Below are positions 1 through 11,400 of a stretch of 64,000 bases of DNA, in pieces. The stretch spans positions 62,001 to 126,000 of the forward strand of contig DCHS01000052.1 of assembly GCA_002314875.1 (NCBI GenBank). Direction: 5' to 3'. The position numbers and the translations under genes were made by a program. The notes beneath the pieces were generated by a model. That model searched no databases. It was not told the DNA's origin and saw nothing but the letters and a program-made list of their open reading frames with translations. Numbering within the stretch: position 1 is the stretch's first letter; each line of letters starts with the position of its first letter. This DNA comes from Prevotellaceae bacterium UBA1746 (GTDB taxonomy: Bacteria > Bacteroidota > Bacteroidia > Bacteroidales > Bacteroidaceae).

Positions 1-2
1 AG

Positions 3-1148
3 CCTCATCTTCAGAATGTTCGTCCTGCAATGCTAGTTGTTGGCGGATTATTTGATGCAGAAGATCCCTGGGGCGTTATTCGTGTTTATCAGTCTCTTCG
101 TCTGCAGTCCCCTGCAACTCAGACGAGTCTCGTCTTGGGCCCTTGGAGCCATGGTCAGTGGAATACGCCTGCTGAGGGACGCTTGGGTGATTTGTATTTT
201 GGTAATGAGGCAACGGCCGAGCACTTTATAAATCACATTGAGTTCCCGTTCTTTGCTCACTATCTTGAATCAGAAGGTGGTCGCTACCCACATTATCAGT
301 CAGGAGCCCATGTTTTCTTCACTGGGGAAAATCGATGGCATTTCTATCCTGCAGGATGGGGTCCCCGAACGAAAGCAAAGAGATATTACTTAAAGGCGGG
401 TCATAAGATGGATAGTGATGAAAAGTATCAGGACTTTTCACCTGTTGTAACGAGTTATGAGGCTCATCCTCAACATCCTATACCCTATATCGGTGAGAAG
501 ACAGTATCCATCAAACCAGAGTATATGTGCGCCGATCAGCGCTTCATGAGTGAGCGCAGCGACATTGCTGTATTTCGTACTGAGACTTTGGAAAAAGACT
601 TGCGAGTAGCTGGTGAGGTGGATTTGGAATTTTTCGTTTCTTTGACGACTTCCGATGCAGATTTCATCGTAAAAATCATCGACGTCTATCCTCAGCATGA
701 GAAGGGGTACATAGAAAATCCCTTTACCGATGAACGTTTGCATCGTGGCTATCATCCTGAATTCTTACAGAAAGAAGGAGATATCTATCCTCCCGAGGCC
801 TACGAGAAGTTCTCTGATTTACCTCGTAATTTAGATGGATACCAGCAGTTGGTCCGTTGGGAAGTTCTGCGTGGAAAATATAGAAATTCGCAGGAACATC
901 CTCAGCCTTTCATTCCGGATTGTCCTGAGCGTATCTCTTTCCGCATGCCAGATATGGCCCATGTGTTCCGAAAGGGCCATAGAATAATGATCATTGTTCA
1001 GAGTACGATGTTCCCGCTCATAGATATTAATCCTCAAACTTTCTGCAACATCTACGAGGCCGATGAAGAGCAGTTCCAACCCACTACCGTCAGCCTATTC
1101 CATTGTCGTGAATATCCTTCACGAGTCATATTACCCGTAATAGAATAA
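3..1148 (+). CDS. CocE/NonD family hydrolase, C-terminal part (5' end outside window)
   Basis: The reading frame is open from base 3 (PHLQNVRPAM...), so the ATG at 30 is internal and the gene begins upstream of the window. Family knowledge: CocE/NonD serine hydrolases and X-Pro dipeptidyl peptidases pair an alpha/beta hydrolase core with a C-terminal beta jelly roll. Seen here: the segment VVGGLFDAEDPWG, which fits the loop carrying the catalytic Asp, and GPWSHG near nt 140-157, which fits the catalytic His loop. From about nt 570 to the end comes a beta-rich domain typical of PepX_C. The nucleophile Ser would be in the missing part. Related enzymes cleave acyl or amide bonds such as glutaryl-7-ACA; the substrate here cannot be read. 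The gene ends 23 nt before a shared terminator and is convergent with the MATE gene. Confidence 0.85.
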   Translation, partial: PHLQNVRPAMLVVGGLFDAEDPWGVIRVYQSLRLQSPATQTSLVLGPWSHGQWNTPAEGRLGDLYFGNEATAEHFINHIEFPFFAHYLESEGGRYPHYQSGAHVFFTGENRWHFYPAGWGPRTKAKRYYLKAGHKMDSDEKYQDFSPVVTSYEAHPQHPIPYIGEKTVSIKPEYMCADQRFMSERSDIAVFRTETLEKDLRVAGEVDLEFFVSLTTSDADFIVKIIDVYPQHEKGYIENPFTDERLHRGYHPEFLQKEGDIYPPEAYEKFSDLPRNLDGYQQLVRWEVLRGKYRNSQEHPQPFIPDCPERISFRMPDMAHVFRKGHRIMIIVQSTMFPLIDINPQTFCNIYEADEEQFQPTTVSLFHCREYPSRVILPVIE

Positions 1149-1170
1149 AAATGGCTCATCTTAAATGATA

Positions 1171-1208
1171 TGACCCCCGAAAGTTCAACTAAAAACTATC
1201 GGGGGTCA
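1171..1208. terminator. Bidirectional terminator between the CocE-like and MATE genes
   Basis: TGACCCCCGA (1171-1180) pairs perfectly with TCGGGGGTCA (1199-1208) around an 18-nt A-rich loop. It lies in the 80-nt gap between two convergent genes and probably serves both. Confidence 0.75.
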
Positions 1209-1228
1209 CTTCTATATAAAATTACTTT

Positions 1229-2584
1229 TTATTTTGTTTTGCCAAGTTTCAACAGAATACCTTGAACAGCCCCTCGCGTAAATAAATAGAGGAGGTAGGC
1301 ACACCAAAGCCAATGGTTTGCAGTAAGGAGGAAGGAATATGAAATGCAGTTGAGATCCTGATGCTGGTATTTGTTTGTTAAAAACATTCCAGTTTCAGCA
1401 ACAGCGAAATAGAGGAGGGTAGCAATAGCAATGCTTATGAGCATTCCTCGCGATGCTGTTGTACCGATGAAAAGACCATCATAAATGAATGCTGCCATAC
1501 TAACGGCAGGAACAGCAATGATATAGGGCATGTAGGTTCGAGCTAAATCCAGAACCTGAGCATTATCTGTTAATAGATTCAAAAAGGCGTTTCCACCGAA
1601 GACAAAGAAGAGAATAAAGAGTATGGAAAGACCGCCTCCCCAGACAAAGAGTTCGCGGGTGAGCTGTTTGAATCCCTCTTTGTCTTTCGCTCCGTACAAT
1701 CTGCCGCCAATAGCTTCGCCAGCGTAGGCAAAGCCATCCATGAGATAACTGACTAACAGGAAGAGCTGCATGAGGATGGCATTGACGGCAAGGAAGTTTT
1801 CTCCCAAGCGAGAACCATAGGCTGTAAATGAGAACATCACTGCAACGAGGCATAGTGTGCGGAGAAAAATATCACGATTGACGGTGAAAAATCTTCCCCA
1901 TGTGATTGCCGTTTCTTGGCTTATAGGCGTTGTGCTACTGTCAGCTCTAAGCTTTCGTATGGGCTTCACTGCAAGAGCGAGAGCCAAAATAAATCCAGTC
2001 CACTGGGCAATGAGTGTTCCCGTTGCTACACCTTCCACTTTCCAATCGAGGCCAAAAACAAAAGCACAAGATGCTCCGATATTGAGGAGATTCTGGGTAA
2101 CGGCAATTGTCATAGGGGCTTTGGCATTCTGCAACCCAATGAACCAACCGTTCATCACATATAAGCCTAGACTGGCAGGTGCTCCCCATACCAAAATCCT
2201 GAAATAGATTTGTGCGTAAGTCTGTACCTCTGTTGTTGGATTCATCATCCAGAGCGCAAAGTAGGCAATAGGAATTTGCAATAAGATAATCAGTAGGCTT
2301 AGTATGGTACTTACCGTCAATCCTCTTCGCAAGCTAACTAGACAGTCTTGCCAATTCTTCGCTCCGTAAGCCTGGGCAGTCATACCTCCAGTTCCCATAC
2401 GGAGAAACGTGAAGATCCAATAGCAAACGGAGAAGATGGATGTACCAACGGCTATGGCACCAATATATGCTGCTGCTCCTAAATGCCCCGTTATCGCGGT
2501 ATCCACCAAGCCGAGCAATGGCACCGTGATGTTGCTCACGATGGAAGGTATGGCAATTTTCAGAATGTCTCGCGTATGGGTCAT
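1229..2584 (-). CDS. MATE family efflux transporter
   Basis: 451 residues, the usual MATE length, with about 12 hydrophobic segments in two halves. The N-terminus (DILKIAIPSIVSNITVPLLG) and the following DTAITGHLG are typical of the DinF-like branch of MATE Na+ or H+ antiporters, inner-membrane proteins that export cationic drugs and metabolites. No other start fits the first membrane helix as well as the ATG at 2584. It lies 32 nt downstream of the phosphatase-like gene on the same strand, so the two are probably co-transcribed from the promoter at 4037-4067. The substrate is unknown. The C-terminal half carries the second G-rich repeat (GEAIGGRLYGAKD). Confidence 0.9.
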   Translation of the reverse strand: MTHTRDILKIAIPSIVSNITVPLLGLVDTAITGHLGAAAYIGAIAVGTSIFSVCYWIFTFLRMGTGGMTAQAYGAKNWQDCLVSLRRGLTVSTILSLLIILLQIPIAYFALWMMNPTTEVQTYAQIYFRILVWGAPASLGLYVMNGWFIGLQNAKAPMTIAVTQNLLNIGASCAFVFGLDWKVEGVATGTLIAQWTGFILALALAVKPIRKLRADSSTTPISQETAITWGRFFTVNRDIFLRTLCLVAVMFSFTAYGSRLGENFLAVNAILMQLFLLVSYLMDGFAYAGEAIGGRLYGAKDKEGFKQLTRELFVWGGGLSILFILFFVFGGNAFLNLLTDNAQVLDLARTYMPYIIAVPAVSMAAFIYDGLFIGTTASRGMLISIAIATLLYFAVAETGMFLTNKYQHQDLNCISYSFLLTANHWLWCAYLLYLFTRGAVQGILLKLGKTK

Positions 2585-2616
2585 TAATAGTTTTGTTACT
2601 TCTGTAGTGTTCTTGT

Positions 2617-3984
2617 TTAGTTTTCAGATTCTTCTTCGCTTTCTTGTTCTGGAGCGGGATGAGGATATGGGTTGTAAGGAGCGGAGTAGTCAATCATCCA
2701 ATCTCGGAGTGCCTGAATATCTTCTCTGGAAATGAGGCAGATATCTACAAAGAATGTCTCAAATTTGTCTCGAAGAGTTTCGCCGTCAAGTGATTTGATG
2801 TAGTTTACCATTCCACCGAAATCATAATCGGGGACAATCGTTACTTCGTTACGAGAGCGGAAGCCGGCATCGCCACAGAAACTGCTCATTTCATAATCGA
2901 GGTTGAGATTGTTTTCGCTTAAACCAAGAACGCCTTCAAGCAAGAAAGCAAAAGTTCCTGCACGGTCGCAGCCACGAGAGCAATTGAAATAAATCGGTTT
3001 GTGCGCTAACACATACGAGCGGATGAGATTCCAAGTGTAGCGAATATAGTCCGGGTATTCCTTGACAGCATTCATGTATGAATAGCAACCGTGACCGATA
3101 AGAACATAGGGAATATCCTTTCCTAGACGACAATACTTTTCACTGTAATTTCCTCCGTAGGCTTCCGTTGCACCACGCAGGTCTAATTCGCACAGAATGC
3201 CTAATTCACGCAGACGGACGATGTCTTCGTCACTGATATAATTCTTTATGGCATCCTGGAATTTAGAACCACGGAAGAAGCAGCCATAACGCAGATGCCC
3301 GCCATCCTCAGTAGGCCAACCTCCGAGATCGCGGATATTGTCAACACTTGGGGCATAGATCATTCTCTCGCGACCTTGCATCGCAGCCCATCCTTGCTGG
3401 ATGACGGTACTTTCATCGAATCCCAAAATTTGATAGTAGAGTGTATCGCCGGGAATGACATTCCAGATTACTAGGGAATCGCCAGTGAGATGGTCTTGTT
3501 TTGAAGAAGAGAAATCAGCGTTATGTGAATAAATTATCGGGTTATTATGTGTTGGCTTGTTGTTAAAACCAAGCGAAAAATCTTCCAGACGAATGACTAT
3601 GGGATTCGGCCAGTCTCGGCGCTCATTCGCAACCGCATAATTGAAGACTTCTGTATAAGAATAGTCCTCAGGATCATATTTCGTAAATCTAAGGAAGTCA
3701 AAGACATAGTCATTCTCACAGCGCACCTTGTAATTCACAAGAGGAATTGCAGTCTGATCGACATGCATTTTGACAATTTCCTGCCCAAACCATCCTTTTT
3801 CCTCGCCGCTGTACGTGATGAGTGTCACAGAATCCACATCTGCCGGAATTACCATTCGGTCAATGTCGGCAGTACGGCATTTTATGGCTTCACCATCTAT
3901 CGTCTCAACGACTAAATGTGTGAGTTGGGCAGAAGCGCTAAGTGAAAGAATAAAGAGTGAAAATATGAGGAGGATTTGTTTCAT
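2617..3984 (-). CDS. Secreted tyrosine-protein-phosphatase-like protein (Y_phosphatase3 type)
   Basis: 455 residues with a clear Sec signal peptide (MKQILLIFSLFILSLSASAQ). An N-terminal region of about 200 residues of the kind found in Bacteroidetes surface proteins precedes a Y_phosphatase3-like domain that starts at NIRDLGGW. The P-loop is visible as FNCSRGCDRAG with Cys335 and Arg341, so the CX5R signature is intact. The His that normally precedes the Cys is Asn, and the usual Lys in GKDR is Cys. Family members dephosphorylate phosphotyrosine, phosphoserine or phosphoinositides; location here would be periplasm or surface. The C-terminus is acidic (EQESEEESEN). The MATE gene follows 32 nt downstream. 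The substrate cannot be inferred. Confidence 0.8.
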   Translation of the reverse strand: MKQILLIFSLFILSLSASAQLTHLVVETIDGEAIKCRTADIDRMVIPADVDSVTLITYSGEEKGWFGQEIVKMHVDQTAIPLVNYKVRCENDYVFDFLRFTKYDPEDYSYTEVFNYAVANERRDWPNPIVIRLEDFSLGFNNKPTHNNPIIYSHNADFSSSKQDHLTGDSLVIWNVIPGDTLYYQILGFDESTVIQQGWAAMQGRERMIYAPSVDNIRDLGGWPTEDGGHLRYGCFFRGSKFQDAIKNYISDEDIVRLRELGILCELDLRGATEAYGGNYSEKYCRLGKDIPYVLIGHGCYSYMNAVKEYPDYIRYTWNLIRSYVLAHKPIYFNCSRGCDRAGTFAFLLEGVLGLSENNLNLDYEMSSFCGDAGFRSRNEVTIVPDYDFGGMVNYIKSLDGETLRDKFETFFVDICLISREDIQALRDWMIDYSAPYNPYPHPAPEQESEEESEN

Positions 3985-4036
3985 ACAGAAGTTGTAAAGG
4001 TTTGGAGTTTTGTTGCTTCTCCTGAAAATTTGCGTG

Positions 4037-4067
4037 CAAATTTACGAGTTTTTTGTGGAAAAGGCAA
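4037..4067 (-). promoter_or_regulatory. Promoter for the phosphatase-like/MATE operon
   Basis: On the - strand TTG (4065-4067), a 20-nt spacer and TAAATTTG (4037-4044) match the Bacteroidetes sigma-70 consensus TTTG-N19-21-TAnnTTTG. The start codon lies about 50 nt downstream. Confidence 0.6.
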
Positions 4068-4073
4068 GCGTTT

Positions 4074-4105
4074 GTTGGACTTTTGCGAGGAATGTCGTAT
4101 CTTTG
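4074..4105 (+). promoter_or_regulatory. Promoter for the YgjP-type metallopeptidase gene
   Basis: GTTG (4074-4077), a 20-nt spacer and TATCTTTG (4098-4105) fit the Bacteroidetes consensus. It stands back to back with the divergent promoter at 4037-4067, with only about 6 nt between the two -33 boxes. Confidence 0.6.
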
Positions 4106-4130
4106 CCGATAATTCATCATCAACTCGTCC

Positions 4131-4685
4131 ATGCGTTTACAAATATCCTCTGATTTTAGCATCAATACAGACCTGCTCTCCTTGACTCTGACGGAGCAAG
4201 CAGGTCGTACTGCCGCTCAGAGTCGTATGGCGATTGAGAACGGACGAGGAAAAGCAGAAATCTATTTACCTGAGGGAATAAAATTCAGCGATTATCAGGT
4301 CCAGGAATGGCTTAATAAAGTCATTGCCGAAACTCTTCGATGGTTCTGCCCACGTTTGGTTACACCAAGGCTCCTACAGTTTTCGCAAACTTATACTCTC
4401 AATTATAATCGCGTCACCTACAAAGATGTAAGTTCAAGATGGGGTAGTTGTTCCTCTAAGAAAAATGTTAACTTTTCTCTTTGGATTCTGCTGGCTCCGA
4501 GTCACCTGGTTGATTATGTTTTGAAACATGAACTTTCGCATCTCAAACATCTTGATCATAGTGCTGCTTTTTGGGCTGAGGTTGATGGTATGTGTGGTGG
4601 TCCTGGTGCTGCCAAGATTCTTGATAAAGCGATGAATGAGTTCTCAAAAGAACTCTCCAAGAAATTTTTGAGAAGAAGGAGATAA
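4131..4685 (+). CDS. YgjP-like (DUF45) zinc metallopeptidase
   Basis: 184 residues, slightly shorter than the 210-240 usual for YgjP/DUF45 proteins. The zinc motif HELSHLKHLDHSAAFW is complete: His133, Glu134 and His137 of HExxH, then His143. The preceding KDVSSRWGSCSSKKNVNFS is the family hallmark RWGSC...NFS. Family members are cytoplasmic M48-related proteins, often linked to restriction loci or nucleotide metabolism, but their in vivo substrate is not settled. Here the gene is monocistronic with its own promoter (4074-4105) and followed by ruvA with its own promoter. The short N-terminus may reflect a divergent first beta-sheet. Confidence 0.85.
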   Translation: MRLQISSDFSINTDLLSLTLTEQAGRTAAQSRMAIENGRGKAEIYLPEGIKFSDYQVQEWLNKVIAETLRWFCPRLVTPRLLQFSQTYTLNYNRVTYKDVSSRWGSCSSKKNVNFSLWILLAPSHLVDYVLKHELSHLKHLDHSAAFWAEVDGMCGGPGAAKILDKAMNEFSKELSKKFLRRRR

Positions 4686-4783
4686 TGCTTTGTTCTGCAC
4701 GATAAATACAGCAATAGAGAGAGAATAAGTCGATATTTTGTTGTTTTTTTGAGTTTTTCCAGCCTTACGCACAATAAAAAGTG

Positions 4784-4791
4784 TATTTTTG
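4784..4791 (+). promoter_or_regulatory. -7 element for ruvA-sprA
   Basis: TATTTTTG is a perfect TAnnTTTG box 75 nt before the ruvA ATG. A matching TTTG at the usual distance is not evident, so only the -7 element is called. Confidence 0.45.
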
Positions 4792-4865
4792 CGTTTTGTT
4801 TCTTAGTATAAGAAATATAAAAAGCGTTGAAGTAAAACGCGGTTTGAAAAAAGCGAAAATAACAA

Positions 4866-5477
4866 ATGATTGCACACTTAAAAGGATATGTTGATGAACT
4901 TACTCCGACGGAGGCCGTTATCGAGGCTGGCGGAGTAGGCTATCAAGTGTCTATTTCCCTCAATACTTTTTCTTTCCTCCAAGGTAAAGAAACTGCAAAA
5001 CTCTATGTTTGCGAAGTTATTCGCGAAGATGCCCACGACCTCTATGGCTTTTTCTCAAAGGAAGAACGTTCTCTGTTTGAGGCACTGACCTCTGTGAATG
5101 GTGTTGGAGGCCAGACTGCGCGAATGATTCTTTCTGCCTTTACCCCTGCAGAACTTGCCGATGTTATTCAGAACGAGCAGGTAAGTATGCTGAAGAGTGT
5201 TAAAGGCATTGGTCCTAAAGCTGCAGCCCGCATCATCATTGATCTTAAGGATAAGGTAGCGCAGATGTTGGCTGGTGGTGCAATAGAACTGACTCCAGCA
5301 AAGGGTGGTGGCATTTCTTCTGCCGATAAGGAAGCTGCTGAAGAAGCAATTGGTGCCCTTACCATTCTTGGCTTCCAGGCTGGTGCTGTTCGTAAGACCG
5401 TTGCCAGTATTCTTAAGTCACAGCCCGGCCTTGCTGTCCAGCAGATTATCAAACAGGCTTTGAAGGAAATGAAATAA
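4866..5477 (+). CDS. ruvA: Holliday junction branch migration protein RuvA
   Basis: 203 residues, the normal length for RuvA, which forms the tetrameric junction-recognition unit of the RuvABC resolvasome. An N-terminal OB-fold (MIAHLKGYVDELTPTEAVIE) is followed by two helix-hairpin-helix motifs around LTSVNGVGGQTARMIL and LKSVKGIGPKAAARIIIDL. A flexible linker and the C-terminal RuvB-binding domain (AEEAIGALTILGFQ) complete it. It ends only 5 nt before sprA, an arrangement I recognise from other Bacteroidetes, so the two are almost certainly transcribed together. Confidence 0.97.
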   Translation: MIAHLKGYVDELTPTEAVIEAGGVGYQVSISLNTFSFLQGKETAKLYVCEVIREDAHDLYGFFSKEERSLFEALTSVNGVGGQTARMILSAFTPAELADVIQNEQVSMLKSVKGIGPKAAARIIIDLKDKVAQMLAGGAIELTPAKGGGISSADKEAAEEAIGALTILGFQAGAVRKTVASILKSQPGLAVQQIIKQALKEMK

Positions 5478-5482
5478 TTGAA

Positions 5483-8400
5483 ATGAAGCGATATCTATAC
5501 ATACTAGCTGTAATGCTCGCGACACTTTCTGGTGTCGTGAGCATTGCTGCTGCATATAGGTCGGAGCCTCGCTGGGATTCGGTCGATGATATTGTCCTCG
5601 AGATTGCACCTCCTGCCCCCGAGGATACCATCGTTCCGTTCCATGTGCGCCATACTGTTCCTAACGAAGGAATTGAAGATAAGAAAAGTGGTGACCTACG
5701 AGATCCTGAGAATATCAAGACGGATGTATTCTATGATGAAACAAGCGGAACCTATCGCTATGGTACGCAACTCATAGGCGGCCAGAGTGGTAGTACGAGT
5801 GGTGGTACAGTAAGCGGTACTTCCTCTGCCAGCGGAACATTCCTCTATGTTCCTTTCTTCATGGACTACAAAGATTATGAGGACTGGGCCGTTGCACAGT
5901 CCATGCAGAAGTATTTTAAGAAAAAGAATGCTGACGAGTTTGCTGCCAGCGGTAAGGAGAAGTTCGACTTTACCGATATGCACTTTGATCTCGGTCCTGC
6001 TGACAAGATATTCGGTCCTGGCGGTGTACGTGTTAAGACTCAGGGTAGTGCAGAGTTGAAGATTGGTGGTAATCTCAAGTTCACCGATAACCCATCCCTT
6101 TCTGAGCGTAATCGTAAGGTTTTCGGCTTTGATCTCGATGAGAAGATTAATTTGAACCTCAATGGTAGTGTGGGCGACAAGATTAACATGAAGTTCGACT
6201 ACAACTCTGAGGCTACGGCCAGTTACGACACCCAGAACCTGAACCTTAATTACAAAGGTAAGGAGGATGAGATTATTAAGCTCCTTGAGGCAGGTTATAT
6301 TTCTATGCCTACCCAGTCCAGTTTGATTCGTGGTGCCAATAGTCTCTTTGGTATTCGTACAGATATGCAGTTTGGTCACCTTACCGTTCAGACTATGGTG
6401 GCTCAGAAAAAGTCTGCCAGCAATACCGTGACTTCTAAGAACGGTGTTCAGACAACTGAGTACGAATTTAGTGCCAGCGAATACAACGAGAACCGCCACT
6501 TCTTCCTTGCTCACTATTTCCGTGACAACTATGACCAGTGGATGGGAACCCTTCCCAATATTATGAGTGGTGTCACGATCAATCGTATTGAAATATGGCT
6601 GACTAACAAGAACGGACAGACCCAGAATACCCGAAACCTTATCGCATTGACCGATATCGGTGAACGCGATCATGTTTCCAGCAGTCTCTGGGGGCCTGGT
6701 GGCGATCGTGTTCCTTCTAACAACGCCAATGATGAGTATCAGTACATTAACAGCTATCTGGGTGATGCACGAGATATCTCAATGGCCACTGCCGCTCTTG
6801 ACGGTGCCGGCCTTATTGGTGGAACTGATTATGAAAAACTAGAAAGTGCCCGTCTCCTCAACACCAACGAGTATACCCTCAACAGTGCTTTGGGTTACAT
6901 CTCATTGAAAACAGCATTGCAGCCTGATCAGGTTCTCGCTGTTGCCTTTGAGTACACTTATCGTGGTCAGACCTACCAGGTGGGTGAATTCTCTACGGAC
7001 CGAAAGGACAACACGCAGGCTCTTATCGTTAAGACCTTGAAGAATACCGCTTGTACGCCCGCTATGGGAAACTGGGACCTTATGATGCGTAATGTTTATT
7101 ACCTCGGTGCTCGTCAGTTGCAGAAGGAAAAGTTCAAGCTCGACATCAAACTTCTCAGCGATACTTCCGGTGTCTATCTTTCCTATCTTCCCGAACCTGG
7201 TCTCAAGGATAAGCGTTTGCTCACCTTGCTGAACATGGACCGTATTGACAACAATAACAAGCCTAATCCTAACGGTTACTTCGACTATGTGGAAGGCTAT
7301 ACCGTCAATGCGACTGAAGGTCTTGTATTCTTCCCCGTTGTTGAACCTTTCGGAAGCCATCTTCGCAAGGTCATCGGAAACGATGCGCTTGCTGATAACT
7401 ACTGCTATCAGGAACTCTACGACTCTACCAAGACCATAGCCAAGCAGATTGCAGAGCATAACAAGTTCCTCATTCTTGGTGAGTACAAAGCTTCCAAGAG
7501 TGACGAAATCAGCCTTGGAACCACCCAGATTCCAAAGGGAAGCGTTGTTGTTACCGCTGGTGGTATGACACTTACGGAAGGTACCGATTATAGCGTGGAC
7601 TATAATTCCGGTATTGTAAAGATTTTGAACAAGAGTATTATTGATGCCGGTACAAGTATCAGCTGTTCTGTAGAGTCCAATGAAAACTATGGTATGCAGC
7701 GAAAGACCATGGTCGGTCTCGGCTTGAAATACGATTTCTCCAAGGACTTCAGTATTGGTGCTACCATTATGCATTTGGGTGAAAAACCCCTTACAACCAA
7801 GGTTGCTATGGGTGAAGAACCTTTGAACAATACCCTGTGGGGTGGTAACATTTCCTGGAAGAAGCAAAGTCAGTGGATTACAGACCTTCTTCTCCATGTT
7901 CCCTTCATTAATGCTACCGCACCTTCAAGCATTAATTTCAGTGCAGAATTTGCCCAGCTTATTGCTGGTGCCAACAAGGGCGCTCAGGGTAACGCTTCCT
8001 ACATCGATGACTTTGAGAATTCCAAGTCTGAAATTGCTGTTGGCCAGCCTTCTGAATGGATTATCTCCAGCACGCCAAGTATGTTCACCGAGAGCCGTCT
8101 CTCTAACGACCCCCGTTATGGATATAATCGTGCTTTGCTCTCTTGGTACTACATCGATCCTCTCTTTACTCGTCGAAGCAGTAGTCTTACTCCTGGTTAT
8201 ATCAAGAGTGACCTGAAGCAGCTTTCCAGTCCTGATGTTCGTGAAGTTCCCATTACCGAACTTTTCCCCAACAAGAGCATCAACTATCAGGATGCATCCA
8301 CACTGAGCATTCTCAACCTCGCTTACTATCCCAATGAGCGTGGTCCGTATAATGTAGATCCCGATGTTGATGTCAATGGCCACCTTAACAACCCTGCTAA

Positions 8401-11400
8401 GCGATGGGGTGGTATGATGCGTAAACTGGATACTAGTGATTTCGAGACGGCTAATATCGAGTATATCGAGTTCTGGATGATGGATCCCTTCCTCAAATAT
8501 GACGGAACCATTACCAGTGCAGATTATAGTAAAGGTGAGACACCTTCAATGCACACTGGTGATCTCTATTTCAATCTTGGTGAAATTTCCGAGGATGTCT
8601 TGAAGGATGGTAAGAAGTTCTACGAGAGTGGTCTTCCTGCTGACGGCGATGCCAGCCAGTACACTGAGACTATTTGGGGTCGTGTTCCCAATCAGTCCAG
8701 CGTAACCTATGCTTTCAATACTTCCAATGGAGCTCGCGAGCGTCAGGATGTTGGTTTCAATGGTCTTACTTCTGAAGAGGAGCGCTCCTTTGGTATATAT
8801 AAGGAGTATCTTGACCAACTCCAGAACATCGTGCGTCCTGAGGTTTATGACTCACTCCTTAAGAGCCCTTCCGGCGACCAATATCACTATTTCCGTGGTA
8901 CTGACTGGGACGATCTTCAGACTGATATCATTGGCCGTTACAAGTATATCAATAATCCCAATGGCAACTCTGTGGCTTCCAATAGCGGTCCTGAAAACTA
9001 TTCTACCGCTTACAAGACCACTCCGGATGCAGAAGATATCAATTCCGACTATACCCTCAACGAATACGAAAAGTACTATCAGTACCATGTTCGCATTTCT
9101 CCCGAGGCGATGGTAGTCGGTCAGAACTACATCGTCGACAGCCGTGTAGCTAGTGTTAAGACTCGTGATGGAAATACAAACGAGTGCCGTTGGTACCTCT
9201 TCCGTATCCCTCTCGATGAGTATGAACGCAAGGAAGGTTCAATCAATGATTTCTCCAGCATACGTTTCATGCGTATGTTTATGACGGGCTTTGAGAATCC
9301 CACCATCCTTCGTTTTGCTACGATGAACCTTATCCGTGGTGAGTGGCGAAGCTATGAGCAGGCGCTTTATAACGGTCAGGCTCCTGCTGCCAGCGGTAGT
9401 CTTGCTGTCAGTGCTGTAAACTTTGAGGAAAATAACGAAAAGACTCCTGTTAACTACGTCTTGCCTCCTGGAATCAGCCGTGTTATCGATCCAGGAAATG
9501 CTGTCGTTCTCCAGAACAACGAGCAGTCACTTGCAATGACGGTTAAGAATCTCGCTTCCGGTGACGCCCGTGCGGTTTACAAGAATACAACTCTTGATTT
9601 GCGCCGTTACAAGCATCTCCAGCTCTTTGTTCATGCCAATGCACTTCCCGAGGACGAGACGAACCTCGAGGATGGTCAGATAAGCCTCTTCCTCCGCTTG
9701 GGTAGTGACTACAAGAATAATTTCTACGAATACGAAATACCTCTTAGCATCACTCCTGAAGGTCTCTATTCCGGTTCCGCAGGTCAGAAGGCTGTATGGC
9801 CGGCTGACAATATGCTCGATATTGACCTTGATCTCCTTACCACAGCCAAGAAGAACCGTAATAAGCAGAAGGCTCTCGGTCTCATTGGTTTCTCCAATCT
9901 CTATACGGAGTATGATGAGGATAATCCTTCCAACAAGATCAGCGTTCAGGGTAATCCCTCTCTTGGCGAAGTCAAGACCATCATGATTGGTGTCCGCAAC
10001 AATTCCCGTTCCGTAAAGAGTGTTGAAGTTTGGGCCAATGAACTTCGTCTTCAGGAGTTTGCCAACAATGGTGGTTGGGCTGCTCGTGCTCAGTTGAACA
10101 TCCAGCTCTCTGATTTGGCCTCTGTCAACTTCTCCGGTCATGTAGAGACCAGCGGTTTCGGTGGTTTGGAAGAGACCGTCAGCATGCGTCGTGATGACGA
10201 TCTCGTAGAATACAGTGTTACTACCAATGTTGAAGGTGGTAAGTTCCTCCCAGCCAAGGTAAAGTTGAATGCTCCTATTTATTATTCTTATAGTAAGCAG
10301 AAGACCGTGCCGATGTACAATCCTCTTGATACCGATATGTCGATGTCTGAGGCTTTGGATGGTTGTGCCAACAAGCAGGAGCGTGATTCTTTGAGTAACA
10401 TTGCTGATAAGGTTATTATTTCCAAGAATTTCAGTATTAGCAATTTCCGTTTCAATCGTGTGACCAAGAGTCACCCCATGCCCTATGACCTCAGCAACTT
10501 CTCTGCAAGTTATGCTCACTCTCTCCGTCATACCTCTGGTGAGACCACAGCATGGGAGCGCGATGAGAACTGGAAACTCAATTTCGCCTATTCCTACAGC
10601 CCGGCAGTCAAGGCCGTTGAACCCTTGAAGAAACTCATCAAGTCTAAGTCCAACTGGCTTAAACTTCCCAAGGAATTTGGCTTGAACTATTTGCCCCAGA
10701 GTCTTTCTTTCAACTCCGACATCACCCGTTCTTATTTTGAACTTCAAGAACGTGATATGGAGCAATTGGATAATACAAGCCTTCCCCTCAGCTTCTCCAG
10801 TGACTTCCTTTGGAACAGAAGTTTCAACCTTCGTTGGGATCCCACAAAGGCTATTCACTTTAGTTTCCAGAGTGGTACGAATGCAGAGATCCAGCAACCT
10901 TATGTTGCCGTAAATAAGGATCTCTATCCGGATTCCTATACCGCATGGAAGGATTCTGTTAAGCAGAGTATCCGCAATTTCGGTACTCCGTTGACCTATC
11001 AGCAAAGTACAGACTTGTCCTGGAATCTTCCTTTGAACAAGATTCCTCTTCTCGACTGGGTAACCTCCGATGTGAAGTACACCGCTACTTATAATTGGAA
11101 CCGTGGTTCTGACTTGAACGATGGTACGAACATGGGTAATGCCATTTCCAACAGTCGTAACATGTCGGGTAACGCGAAGATTAATTTCGAGACTCTCTAC
11201 AACCACTGGGGATTCCTCAAGAACACCAACAAGATGTTTACGGGAACCAACAAGAAAGCGAAAGGCCGTCAACCCGAAAAGCCCAAGGTCTTCGAGAAGG
11301 AGATAACCTTGAAGGCAGATACTACGGTTGTTGTTCCTCACAACCAGAAGTCAAAGAACCTTCGCGTTGTCGCTATCCGTTGGGATGGAAGCCGTTATCC

